Shown: in pieces, positions 48,930-62,400 of the stretch
Layout: each line of letters opens with the position of its first letter
Numbering within the stretch: position 1 is the first letter of the stretch
NCBI RefSeq assembly: GCF_047948215.1
Contig: NC_134465.1
Coordinates: 38,416,153 to 38,480,152, forward strand
Direction: 5' to 3'
DNA length: 64,000 nt
From: Lycorma delicatula
Taxonomy: Eukaryota > Arthropoda > Insecta > Hemiptera > Fulgoridae
The notes under the pieces: model-generated
What the model saw: the letters and a program-made list of their open reading frames with translations, nothing else
Told to the model about the DNA's origin: nothing
The model's database searches: none
Made by a program: the position numbers and the translations under genes

Positions 48930-51900
48930 TCCTCTAACACTGAAGGTTTTGCAGAAAAACTCTTTCCATATCTAACTTCAGTTAGACTATTAGCACTCAG
49001 CTAAAATAATAATTGACTATTAGACAATTAGCACTCAGGTCATTACTTGTTTGACTCTTTTTTTAAACACTAAAAATACTATTCTCTCATACCAAAAAAG
49101 CAAGTGTTGAACACAACAAGAATTTTGTCCTACAATTCAATTTACTCAAAGTCTTCTTGATTTATTCAGCAATCAAGAAAAGATCTATAAATTTAATGAG
49201 CTTATAATGAAATCATAACCCTAACTCTCTTTCTGCTCTGGTCCATTTTCAGGAGAGAGGTCAATGTCTACAACCTCCTACAGCACAGCTCCATCACAGA
49301 GTTCTCAATATATTTATTCTCATCCTAACAGTGAATTATATCAGTTAACCAGGGCTCACACGGACATATATGGATGCTGATTTAATTCACATGTTAACTG
49401 AAAAAAATTAACTTAAGCAAGTGTAGAAGTTCCCAGGGGATGGGACACATTAAAATGAATGGTCCACCATTGTCTCCAATAAAAGTTGTGCAAACGGTTC
49501 AGAAGATTTTTACTGATGAAGAAAATGTGTCATGGTTGAAGATTAAGTGAACAAGATTCATGGCTGAAAAACCTGAACAAAATTTAAATATTTATTTAAA
49601 ATTTTAGATTTCAAAACTCTTGGCATTTCATAAAAAACTTGATTGGGGCATTCCGATGCCAGTTTATTAACACCAATTACTTTACTAACAAACCTTTAAT
49701 GCTTTCGGTTAAAAATTACAGGATTTGATGTCACTGAAAGAGTACATTCACCTCAGAACTCATCAGTATTATGAGGCCTTAATTAGTCCTTTTGTAACTG
49801 ATGACAATTCAGTGGTTGATGAATGATAATTATGTTATTTAGAAAGTAAATTTTTTTATTATATTAGCTGATGTTATTTTGTGATACTTGTCTTTGTTTT
49901 ATTTTATTTCTTTTGTAATGAACAATACTTTTTAAAAAAATCAAGTCAGTATTGTTACGTTTTTTTGGAAAAATCCTATGATTGGGAGTGAAAGAAAATA
50001 AGATTTCATTGGTAGTATTATAAAGATAAAGTTTTTCTAAAGAACAATTTTACAATAAAAAAATTCATTAGATTTTTAGTTAAAAGACCGTAAAATTTAT
50101 AAAAAAGAGAGAAAAACATTTGCTTTAATTTTTTTTTCAGTTTGTATTGTTTTTGCAAAAATCTCTATAAAAATATTTTATCAAATATACAAATTTAATT
50201 TTATATTGTATAATCATGATAACACAGTGATACATATATTTTCTCCTAAAACTGAGATTAGAACGGTTGTATAGAGTAAATCGCGAAGAGAAAAACCCCA
50301 TTTGAAAAAAAATTTTATCCGATCGCGTTAATTAGTTATTAACGATTCAAGTTCAAAATTTGTTGACTGTCAACCATATGATTTTTTGAATGTGTGTATT
50401 GTAAATTTTATACAGAATATGAATTTCTGAAAGTTATATAAAAAAAAGAAAACATGAAGAATATTGATGTCTGAAAAATTAATAAATAAATCAAGAAAAG
50501 GTGAAATCGGGAAATACCTTCAAACAAGTGTTAACGATAAGCTATAACGGTAATAAACAGCGGTTTGCCGTAGCATTGTTGTTACGGCGTAACAACAATT
50601 TTATTGTAGGGATTACGGCGGCCCAACAACGAATTTTATAATCAGTAAAATTTGTTAAAGGTTACTATAACTTTTCAACCTTCACCATTTGATCTGAAAA
50701 AATATCTACCTCACTTTAATTTTCTTTATTGTGGCAGTCACTTAAATATTCATAACTTTCTTCAAGATTGGCTCTATTTTATGGAATCGGCTGTAACTCT
50801 ACTTCTTCCACACTTTGAGGAGCTCCTTCTGAAAAAACTGTATTTACGTTTTTGCAATTACAGATTATTTATGACTATGGCAGTAAGACAACTGACCTTT
50901 CTACCTAAGGCAGAGTGATTGTATGTTGAAATAGAGTTGCAGCCCCAGCCAAACAAGCTATGATCTCAAAATATAAATGATCCCTGAGCAGATAAAATGG
51001 ATCAGGCAATTCCCAAAATGATATTAAAAAGGATGGAGAGACTACATGGTCAACAGTCCACATAGAATTTTGCACAATAAAACTTTGAGTAGCTAAAACT
51101 ATATGAGATTTGTATGAACTATAAGCATGAAAATGGATTTCACACCATATATACTTCTATGGACTGTTAAATCATTTTCTAACACCTTCGCAGTTCAGGA
51201 AATTAATTATGATTATTAATATGATTTGTTATGATGATCTTGATATCTATCATAACTATCAGTATGATTTGTAATTCCTTTCTTGTGATGTAATTCGATC
51301 TTGAATCTTTCATGCTTTGGGAAGAAATATATAATGGATTTTTCAAAAGTATGATGTAGCACACAGCCTCAGTCAAGACTTACAGATTAATTAAAATATA
51401 AGCCTTACTCTAAGTCAACAGGTTGAGACATGTTTCTTTGAAGCTGCTACTGTTTTGGGAAGGCTTTCCTAGAAGATTTGATTGTGAAGTGAGCTGCTAT
51501 TTGCAAATTTTGAAGAGGTCCTGAGATGAGATGGTCCAGTTGAATTTTCATCTGATGTTTGACTGCCCTGCTTATGGGAGGGAATAAAGAAAGTATCACT
51601 TTGGAACTTCATGATTGGGATGGGAAAAATCGCCTCTCATTAATGAGGTTTTGCAGCACAAGCCATAGACAATTGTATGGGAATTCCTTGATGAGGTTAC
51701 TTTCATTCAACTATCGCCAATTAAGTAGGAAACCTCAGTTCTTTTGTAAAGATGAATTTAGTCAATCACTAGAATTTATATGGGTAACTAATAATATACA
51801 AACAAAAATTGTCATAAGCAATCGCATTACTAAAAATAAGGCTTGGTAGTAGCAAATTAGCCTAGCTGTTTTATTTTATTTTACTAATTTTAAGACCGAT

Positions 51901-52640
51901 TTCAATCATTAGATTGATGTGAAAGGCGATGTACGTTTGATTAGGGCCTAGTAATCTCTGTTACCAGCCTTTAACCTATTTTTATACTAAATGTAATACA
52001 AGTTTAAAATTTAATAAAAGAATGTTAATTAATATAAATTAGTAAGAATTCCTAGAAACTGGGATTAAATGTGCCTATGGCATTAAATGTTCCAGGGGGG
52101 AGGTGGCGGCAAAAATGCCAAATGCTAGAAAACTGATTATCAGATTCCTTCAAATTTCAATATTTCACTGAAAAAATTATAGCAAAAATTTTCTAAATCA
52201 ATCATCACAAAATTATGCACATAATTTTGAGCATAAATACAACTACTATTAACTTAATTTTTCTATACATGAATTTTGGCTGATTCATTGTGAAAATGTT
52301 ACATCAAGGTTAAAAAAGAAAGAAAAAAATTTTATTTTTTATTTCTGCCATTATATAATAATCCCAGCTGATTCTAGGACAGTTTGTGCACAAGACAAAG
52401 TGAAGTTATATGCTACCATTTCTCCAAAAATTACTTTTTTTATTTAAAAAATAAAAAATGGAGATTTTTATTTTGTTTATTCCAATTTATTATAAAATAT
52501 TGATGATACACACCACTAGAAAACTATTTATGGTTTTCATTTATTTTTAATTCTTTATTTTATTTAGAAGTCTATTAAGTATAAGAATACAACTACCTTA
52601 ACTTTATTTATTTTTTTAATATTAATATTTAAAGAAATGG
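48930..52640. other. Intergenic DNA with a CpG-richer patch
   Basis: Mostly AT-rich. Plus-strand phrases at 49430-49830 (MGHIKMNGPPLSPIKVVQTV, KEYIHLRTHQYYEALI) and minus-strand phrases at 50680-50880 (VFSEGAPQSVEEVELQPIP) look coding but carry stops and match nothing I know. 50270-50650 has unusual CpG density and a palindrome. The 96-codon plus-strand ORF at 51559-51849 is unassigned. Confidence 0.4.
50575..50599. repeat. Perfect 12-bp-arm palindrome
   Basis: ATTGTTGTTACG (50575-50586), one G, then CGTAACAACAAT (50588-50599). Confidence 0.9.
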
Positions 52641-53600
52641 AATTGATATTCATAAGGTACCATTCACCATGTCCATTTTCTTTTACTTCTGTCTAAACTT
52701 TTCTAATTCCGTTTAACTCACCTATCATTTTTATTCTTTTTGGCCACTTCTACTGTTTCTTCTTGCACTGTGTTAACCCATTCTTCTCCCTCATGATTTA
52801 ACCTTTCTATTCTAAATTATTTTGATTAAGTTTCTTGTTCATCCTTTTCTTCTAACTCTTGAATTAGTTTGTTTTTCACTCTGTCAATTAAATCTTCTTA
52901 TCTCCTCCATGCCCAAATTTCAAATGCTTTCAGCTGTTTTCTTAATATGGGTGCCTATATTTCATATCTATATAGAAGTATATACAAAACACAAATTTCA
53001 CAATATACTGAATTATATCTTATCACATAATCATTTCTTTCTATTGAACATTTATTTAGCCAATGCCATAGAAAATTTTTCTTCCCTTTTTTACTTTTGC
53101 AACTTTCTGTTAACATTGTACCTAATATTTAAAACCTGTGGTGTTTTACTTGTTTGATTTTTATGTTACATTTATTGAGTTCTATCTTCATTATTAACAT
53201 TAATATTCATTCCATATTTTATCACAGTGTCTACTAATTTTGAAATTATCAGTTGTAAATCCTACAGTTCATCTTCTTAAAACACCATGCCATCTGTAGA
53301 CCTTATACAATTTATTTCTACTCCTCCATCAGAGCATTATTTTTATAGTATTTTAAATTAACATGTTAACAAGATCGGAGTAATCAGTACCTTTCCTTGC
53401 CTCATTCTTTCCACTCAGTTTGAGCATTCTTTATTTTCATAACCGTTTACTGCTTCAGGTATACATTGTTAATTAATTTTTTATTTTTCTAATCTACTCT
53501 TTTGGCTTCTTAATATTTCCCTTAAGCTTATCCCATTTGATAAGGATGAATGTATTTTCCATACCTATAAAACATACCCTTATTCCTTTACTTTTTTTTT
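52640..53600 (-). mobile_element. Degenerate RTE-type RT remnant
   Basis: The minus strand gives, from high to low coordinate, DGMVF-EDEL-DLQLIISKLV (near 53290), DTVIKYGMNINVNNED (53220), SMALAK-MFNRKK-L (53060), FVYTSI (52990), NLGMEEIRRFN (52910) and VKNKLIQELEEKDE-like text (52870). This corresponds to the thumb and C-terminal region of RTE-type reverse transcriptases, after the FADD box. It is heavily eroded, like the copy at the left edge. The plus-strand 111-codon ORF at 52822 is a shadow. Confidence 0.62.
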
Positions 53601-55091
53601 TACCTCTCACCAATAGTTCTTATTAGCCCAAAATATGTAAGAAATTTTCCTGAAGAAATTTCCTTATATTAAAAATATTAATTATTAAATGTTAAAAATT
53701 TTGTTTATTGTTATTTAAATCTACTATGCAATAAACTGAGTTAAATCTTGCTCTGATAAAATATAAAACTTAAAACAACATCTATATAAAACAATAATAT
53801 TATTTATGAAATATCATTAAGTTTATGTTATAGAAATATTATTATATTATATAATACAGTACTATAATGACAAATATAATAATTTACTATAATTGTATTA
53901 TATTATCTATAAAATACATAGAACATGACAAATTATTAAAAAAAAGAGTGAAACTGTATGTAATCCTTTAGTGAAAGTTGCAGGATTTATTTTTTGTCTA
54001 TGGGCAGAGTTATGATGATATAAAAATTGGAATTCAGAGATCAACATGATGAAATAAGGTCTCTTTTTGAAGAATAATAAAATATCTACGATTTAATTTT
54101 TAAATTTCTGGAAATATGCTTACAGACAATCCAGTCTCTTCCTTACTGGTATTGCAAAAGGCACTTGTTTATATGCAGTCATAGTTAAGAAATCCATTTA
54201 AAACACAATCAAATAAAATATATTTAACTAAAGAATTCCTATGATACACCAGAGATTGTATTTAAAAACATACTGGTTTATATCACTTACTTTGTTTTAT
54301 GTTTTTTATTACATCAACTTGCATGTGTTTGAATTTTACCAATTTAAAGTTTGTTACTTGAGGAGATCTATGAAGATCTGATGTAATGTATATAGTTTTA
54401 TATGTTCATACTCCTACATGAAGAAAACTTAAGACAATATCATACTTTTTGCATCATCTATCAAAAAACTACAGACTGACCTACTTTCACTATAAAACAA
54501 ATAAACATAAAGCAATTGGCATTCTAGAATCCACAAAATTAAAATTATAAAATTCACTTCAAAATACATTAAAAACAAAACCAGTATACCTGACGTACTC
54601 ATCCATATATAATATTTTTAATTACCTATGTATGCAACTTTTTATCTATGTTGAATTGTGTATTAGAGACACCTTTGTAAAAAAATTGGTTTTTCATAAT
54701 CGGCTGAGAACTGGATTCAGTAAACGTAAAACATTCATATGAAAATGAAGCTTTCTAGAGAGATCTATTTTATGCACATGTGGGGTGATTCAGCGCAATA
54801 AATAACCGGTGACTGACCTAATCTTTTGAAAAATCTGTTAAGTTTCACACTAAGTTAAAGCAAATGACCATGTAATTATGAGGGCAAAATATTGGATGGC
54901 AGAAATATGAATTGGACATGAATAATTATTTGACCGTAAATACAAACAGATTAAACACCACACCTAACAAAGATTACACATAGTAAATCATTTCATAGAA
55001 ACTAGAGACTGGAGATGAGGAAATATTAATCAAATTTCTCACAAATTTTGCATGTAGCATGTCATGAAATGAAATGAAAGCATTAAAACAA

Positions 55092-55131
55092 TTTAATTTT
55101 GTGTTTAAAACAATTTAAACACAAAATTAAA
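55092..55131. repeat. Perfect 17-bp-arm hairpin
   Basis: TTTAATTTTGTGTTTAA (55092-55108), a 6-base AACAAT loop, and the exact reverse complement at 55115-55131. Confidence 0.93.
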
Positions 55132-55514
55132 CTAAAATAAAATAATGCAATAAAAAAAGTTATATCTTACTCAGGCTAGTCCATAATTTAAACTATTGTA
55201 GTTTACATCATGGACAACTGAGTATACTACCATATAGATAAAAAAGGAATTACCTTAGTATTTGCATAAGAAAATCTTGATAGTTCGATGATACAAAATA
55301 TAAAATTATTTAATAAAAAAAGGAAGTGGCTAAAGTGTATGTCAACATATAGAAATAATTAATAAATGAAATTATAGTAAAGCAAATATGGAATCATAAA
55401 TAAATAAATAAAAAATAAAAAACAAAAACGTTACAATTCTTAGTGTGTAATTGCCTTAATATGCTACACCATATAAACGGATATTACAAATCATATATAC
55501 TATTTGACCACATA

Positions 55515-55636
55515 TTAAATTACTTTTTCAATTGCTTTAAGAGGACTACCATTAAAATTAGTGTTATTGCCACCTGCAGTACGAGTGAGAGATTGAATTA
55601 TAATCTTGGTAAGATCTTTTAGAAGCATAAATCTGT
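55515..55636 (-). CDS. Candidate terminal exon, gene not identified
   Basis: A strong acceptor (TTCTTTTTTTTTAATATCCAG) precedes 55636. The following frame reads 39 residues, RFMLLKDLTKIIIQSLTRTA then GGNNTNFNGSPLKAIEKVI, to a TAA at 55515-55517. Composition and codon mix look coding, unlike the surroundings. It lies 0.6 kb downstream of the CFAP58-like stop on the same strand, so it may be an alternative last exon of that gene. Joining it needs a phase-1 donor, which I did not find in exon C. It may also belong to another gene, or be chance. I recognise no domain. Confidence 0.3.
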
Positions 55637-56215
55637 CTGGATATTAAAAAAAAAGAATCTTAGATTTTATTATATAACACATAAAGAATTTCTTTTAAAT
55701 CAGGATATTACAGTAGAGTTTTAGGGTAAACTTTCAATAATTTCTTCTCATTCCATTTTAATACGCTACAGTAACTTAATATGTAAAATATAGGATGGTC
55801 AAACAAGTTATTGGTAACCTAAACCTGAAGTGAAATTAGACCCAAATTCCAACTTTTAACTTAAATATCTTCAATGAAAAAAAAAAGACCAACTGGTAGA
55901 GAAGTGAATAAATGAAAGAGATTTAGCATGATGAGGGTTATTTGATGAGCAAAGATGGATTATGAGATAGGGAAAAGGATGTGAGAGATGACCAAAATAC
56001 ATAACTTAGAAAACAAATCTTTTTCATGTAATCACAAAGTAATTTTTTTTTTTTTTAATGGGTAAAAATTATGTATTGCACTATAAAATTTTAGAAACTC
56101 ATTAGAATAATTTTTTTAAAGTTAAAAAAAATTCTTGCTTTATCAATTATCAAATACCAGTATAATTAAAAATTTGTTTAAACTGTATCGAATAAGTTTA
56201 TGGGATTGAATTAAT

Positions 56216-56428
56216 TTAAAAGCTTTGCCTAGTTATAGCATTACAGATATCATTATTGACCTTAGAAGTATTACTGTCAGCTCCATTATTACTATTTAAC
56301 CGATCGTACCCATTTGATATTTTTGCCTTTAAAAGTGGTAAAATCGTTGTAAGTTCTTCATTTTCATGATTCATTCTTTCTTTTTTCAATTCATCTAAAT
56401 GTCTTTTATATCTTTCAGCTTTACTCTT
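56216..56428 (-). CDS. CFAP58-like: CFAP58-like exon C (last)
   Basis: 70 codons plus TAA (56216-56218), with the acceptor TTATTTTTCAG|AAGAGT. The coiled coil continues through KRHLDELKKERMNHENEEL, then a polar tail with NSNNGADSNTS. The in-frame codons upstream of 56428 are intronic. Confidence 0.72.
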   Translation of the reverse strand, partial: KSKAERYKRHLDELKKERMNHENEELTTILPLLKAKISNGYDRLNSNNGADSNTSKVNNDICNAITRQSF

Positions 56429-59400
56429 CTGAAAAATAATTTCAATCAACTCAGTTATGTTAACAAATATATTAATCATAGAATTTGTAACTTACCTGAC
56501 AAAATATTATTATTTACAAACTTTACTTTTGGCCCAAACTGGTAATTAGGCCCAGTTTTAGATGAAAGGCACTTTATGATATAGCCTCTAAACAAGAAAT
56601 ACAATCCTTTGATTGTTTCACAGTCAACTCAACCTCACCAGATCACACTAAGGATGCACTAGATCATTTGTTCTCAAAGTGGGCGATAACCCCCCCTCGA
56701 TTATGGGTGCTGGAGGCCTTCATGTGAGGGAGCACCTACCTCCCATGAAGGCGAAAAAATTTTCTGTTGACCTTTTACCACGAAGAAGGCCAACAGAAAA
56801 TTGGGGGTCTAGGAAGGCAATGGCCGATTAAAAAAAAAAAAAAGGCAAAAGTTATATATAGCTATCAAGAATTTTGGCTGCAAAAGCCAATCCCACAACT
56901 GTATCCTGGATTATGGTTGATTGTTCAACAATTTCTGATAATATTTCCATCATAGTGTTGTCTGAACATGGGTTTAGTGCTGAACATGGATTCAACCTTC
57001 ACATTAAGGTAAGTGTAATTTTTCAACTGAAGCTTTATTTTAATTATTGTATTGTTATATTGAATATGCTATCACTATTGTTGTTATATATATATATATA
57101 TATATATACAATTGTAATTTTTTTGAAAGGAATTTTAATAAATTTTTTTCAAATATGCTTAAATATGCATTTTAATTGCTCTGATTTAAAATGTAAGTTT
57201 CAACTCAGAAATAGGATATACCACATTTAAAAACAACAATTGCAATTGCTGATTTTTTAAGAGTGCATTTTAAAAACAGCAATTGCAATTATTACTTTTA
57301 ACAAATAGTAAGTTAAAAATCTTTAGGGGCGCTAGAAAACTTTTGATTTTCAATGTGGGTGGTGGGTGAAAGCGTTTGAAAATCAATGCACTAGCAGGGG
57401 CAAAAAAATTGTTTGACAGAACAAAAAATGAAAAAAGGGATGAAGGGTAAGAAAAGGGGAGGACAGTGAGAAAGGTTGATATGTTCTTGAAGGAACTGGA
57501 GTATAATAAGGAAAGCTCTAATTTGAAAATACGCTGCAAAATTTTTTTTTCTCCAAAAATTAAAAACTCATACAAGAACAGGTTCAGCATTTCTAAGGAA
57601 TGAAATGCCCATTCCTAGAGTTATTTAGCATAAGCAAAATATGAAGTCTTCTCAAACATTCTAAACATTGCACCAAAGTATTAATTTTTGCTATTAGATT
57701 ATCGGGATTCTTAAGAAATAGTACTGTGTTTGTCACATCACTTTATGTTATATCATTTTCAGTTCCAATTGTGTAAATGAGGATGTGTTCTGGAGATGCG
57801 CTTCAGGAGAGTTTTTGATAAAAAAGAAATAAACATTTTCTAACTATAATGTGTTTGTATGAAATTTTGATTCAAGTTTGACAGTATGATTACAGACAGT
57901 TTGAAAATGTTGCAAGAAGCTTACAAGAAAAATGATTGAATGATATGAATTGTTATGATTGATATCAGCATTTGAAATGAAGCACACCAAAGTTATTTAA
58001 ACATGAAGGTGATCGGTCATTTTTTTTTTGATTCAGAATAGTGTCATAAATTATGATCACTTATGTGGTATTAACATTAGTAACTTTTTTTATTTTCAGT
58101 TACGTGGCATTGGAAGGAGGGAGGGAAGAGAAAAAAGAAGTCTGATGTATGGTCAAAAAATGTGTGGATCACCATGAAGATATTTCCATAAAATATTTCT
58201 ATATAATGTTACTTATTTGAATTTTTCTATCTTTGTCAGTCTAAAAGTCATGTAAGCATTCTGGAACTTTTCAGATATAGCATAAATAAACAGTTCATTT
58301 AGATCACAACTTAATTACACATTTTATAGATTGTTTCAGGAACTGTAAGTTTGCTATTCCATCGATAATGAAAAGGAACTGTCCAAATATTTGCCGGGAA
58401 CGATATTGATAAATTGTAGAAAAACCTTGATCAGGGTAAATTATAATATATTAAATTTATGAATAAAATAGAGAAGCAGTTATAACCCATGTTAATTGAC
58501 AAAAATACAGTTATATAACACTATATGAATAATAAATAAATAAAATTAGTACACAATAAAACCTATTTGTTAGTTGTTATATGTTAAATATGTATACATA
58601 AGTATTCTTTCAACCACTACACACAAAATTCAGATTTATCTAATTAATGCTACTTAAAAATTCATCAACAGAGAAAGAAATATTCTTTCTATAAAAAGAA
58701 ATTCCTTAATTTAATTTAATAAAAATCAGTCAAAAGATGACAACCATTAAGTAAATAATTAAACATTGTAACAGAAGTGTAATAAGTTCTTTTTTGTAGA
58801 CCAAAACATTATTTTGCATAAAGTTTGGCAAAAATAGTTGTATTGTGTGGTGTTTCTATTTTTTATTTTTAAACAAATATTGAATATTTGCATTATATTC
58901 AGTGTGCTGTATGAATCATGCATCATAATACTATTTATCGTAATAAAACATAGATATGACAGCGTAAAATAATCATCTGATTTATTTATAATATAAAATG
59001 AAATGCCAAAAATATTTAATCTTAAAAAATAAATTAATGTAAAATTAAAAGCAATCAATGAAAATATTTACCTGTTCAAAATATAGTTTCTTAACTTCTG
59101 TAAGTTCATTTTTAACATGCTGTATACTGAGGTTTAGGTCAGCTATTTCAGATTTGTAAGCGGCTATTTGTCCCAATAAACACTGTTATATGCAACGCAT
59201 CAATAAAATCTGTTTTGAATTGTTTACAGGTAGTTAATATCTACACTCTCTCACTCTCACTATCACTCTCTCACTCTCTCTAAGTATTTTAATAATATGC
59301 TATAACTAATTACACACTAAATCAACCATGCATAATCGATACAAAGAATTTATATTTTATAAAAATGCACACAGAGCAGAATCACTATTTCATAATTTCT

Positions 59401-62400
59401 CAGTTTCCCATAGATACTGAGCCTTTCTACAAGGAAAGGGTTATTCCAAAATTGATTTCAGACTAGACAGTAATTAAAACAAAAACAGAGAGAAAGATTG
59501 TATTGCAACGGTTTGTTACCTATACATCTACTTCTCCAAATAGTTACTGCCCACATTCAGGCAGTAGCATACTTCAAAACCTGCTTTTTCAAACCCTTAT
59601 TAAGAAGCCTACTGCTAGTGAACTGGCAGTAATCTTATCCATCACCTTTTAAGGCAGTGGGTAGCCAACCAGATTTTCATCTTGGTCAAAAGATAATTTT
59701 AGCTCAAATGGTAAAAATTCTCTCTCTTGAATCATTCACAAAAAGCTTTTCTGCAATCTCTACACTGAGATCATACACTGCCATGAATAATCACACCTTT
59801 CATAAGAATCCTAGGCACTTGTTTCAGATTGATCTCTGAAACTTCTTTAGCCTTTTACAATTTCTGATGTTAATGTGATTGGTTATAGGTACTTTGAATT
59901 CTGCTAATGAAACTCCCTCCCTGAAATATTAGCAATTTTTTTTCAGTTCAAAAGTGCTCACTTGAATGTTTTGGGTTCTGTTTAAATTTCAAATGTGAAA
60001 CTCAATTTTAATAAGATTATTACTGTAAAAATTACTTTGAACTGTTGATAGTTCCAGGTAGAGTTGTCTACTTCTTGCTTATAAAAAAACAAACCATGCC
60101 GCATTTCTTAGAGTTGACTATAGTAACTGACAGGTTTCATTTTTCACTGATCGATCTTAGTTATACTTAACAGAAAGGATGATAAATATAAATTAGATTA
60201 TAGATTTTGGTAATGACTATTGTTCATGCATCATGTTGTTACAGAGACTGGTTTATTTTCAACAGCCAGCTGTATAAAGTTTAGAGTATCTTTCATTTAA
60301 TTAACTTATAAGAGCAGCATGAAGGGTAGATGTAGAAACTTATCATTATTAGGCTAGAACAGTTAATAATTTTTTTTTAATTTTTACCAGAAACAAATAT
60401 GTAATCTTAATTATTGTCTTACTATATATTTGTCATAGGAATTTCCTATATGTTTTGATGCATCAATGTGTCAGCATCACCAAGATATGAAAATTATCCA
60501 CATCATATTTTGTCATTCTTACATACAAAAAAAAAAACGCAAAACATCACATCACAATATTACACATTAAAATATGTATTTAAAACAAGCATGTAATTTG
60601 TATGCTTATTGTTAATCAGGCAATCCATCCTCTGATGATGCTGATACATTGATGTGCTGAAACATGTAGGAAATTCCTACAACAAATGTATGGTAAAAGA
60701 CGTTTTTATAAAAAATAAAAAATATATATGTATTCACATACGATAAAAAATGCTGATCAAGTTAATGAATCATACATTAGTGGAAGGATAACAACAACAA
60801 AAAAACTTTTAAGCAGTAAATTCTATTTAAATTGCAAGAAAGTGGTTATTTTAAAGTCCTCTTTAGGACAAAGGAAAATGTTTAAAAAATCAGAGTGAAC
60901 TTTAATTCTAAAGATTCTTAGTTTTTGGTCAATTATTATACACACAGAATTAAAGAATTTATATGACATAAATATGTGTAATGAAATTATACTAATACAT
61001 AAACATTAACAAACGACTCTTTCCAGATCAATCAAGGGAAGTTGTGGTTAAACCTTGATCAAAAATCAAAAGTATCAAAAATATGCAGTTAATTTCAAAA
61101 AAAGATCTGTTGAAGACCATACTACTAATAACAAAAAATAATAAATAAATTAAGTAATATGCATGAAGATTTTAAACAAAACAAAAACCATACATTTTTT
61201 AAGATGTTAATGAGAACTGACTACATATTTATATTTCAAAGCTACACAAATATATTACTATTTAATAATTAATTTTTATGTATAAAATTCAGAGGTTTTA
61301 TTAGTATTATTTAAAAACTCATCAACAGAGTATTTTTCTAAAAAGAAAATGTTTTAATTTTATTTAAAATAATTTGTTGAGAACATAAGATCAGTTACCA
61401 ATTAAAAATGGAAATGAAAGACAGCATATTTTACTGGTTATATGAAAGCAGCTCTTTTATCTGGCTTAAGAGAGTGTGAATAGTACAACTTTTTTCTTTT
61501 TTTTTTTTTTAGGAATAAGCAAAATATTTTGTAATATTAACTAAATATAATCTTTTATTCTAATATTCAGATATGCAACAAAAATGGAAAATGGTCTATG
61601 GATTTTGAAGTAAATACTTACACAGGATGAGTGGCTTTCATTACTGTTCAATCCAGCACTGGAAGAGGATTGAGAAGGATAAAGTGGGGAATTAACAGAT
61701 CAATCAAGATCAATCATTTACACAGATCTGAGTGTCATTGCAGACAGCAAGTGAGACCTCAAAGAACTAGAGAAAACCTTGATAAAGAAACAGAATGCAA
61801 GAGCCTGAGAATTATATTGCATTAACAAGAATAATATTAATTATGTTTAGCAAGTAAAATAGAGTAGTATGAATGTGGAATTACACGAGTTTGAACGTGT
61901 CAATGGGTACAGTTATTTAGACAGGAACTGTATAACTAAAAGTACAGAATTATCTGAAATTTATAGCAGGCTGAATACAGTTAACAAATGCTTGTATTCA
62001 TATAACAAGATTTCTGGGCTCAAAATCTCTTTCACACAAAACAAAGAATAAGAGTTTACAAAACATAATACAACTGATAAACGGCTCAGAAGTATGATTA
62101 ATGAATAAAAATGTTGAAAGTAACTGTCTCCTGAGAATGAAGACAGAAAAGTTGATTGACCTTCTAATGAGCAAGGAGTATAAAGAAGAAATTAAGAAAT
62201 ATCAAGAAATCTTTCTGGAGAAAGCAATGTAATAGCAGAGGTAAGGAGTAGAAGATTAAGGTAGGTAGACCATGATCTTAGGAAAGAGGATGAACTGATG
62301 AAGAAATTGATGAGTAAGAAGAAATCTGCTGAGAAGACTGAGGCAGAAATGTGGGATCAAATCTAATTCTTCACAAGTTATATCTGGGAATGTAAGAATG

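Larger units (their letters stand above)
53600..56215. other. Intergenic AT-rich DNA downstream of the CFAP58-like gene
   Basis: No gene except the exon-like ORF at 55515-55636. A perfect hairpin lies at 55092. Confidence 0.55.

Noticed and set aside
51559..51849. 96-codon plus-strand ORF
   Set aside because: No domain or family motif and no splice context; listed only as unassigned intergenic sequence.
60625..60675. Hammerhead ribozyme, suggested by CTGATGA followed later by GAAAC
   Set aside because: The bases between the two motifs do not pair to form stem II, and the left arm lacks the core, so it is better explained as an inverted repeat.
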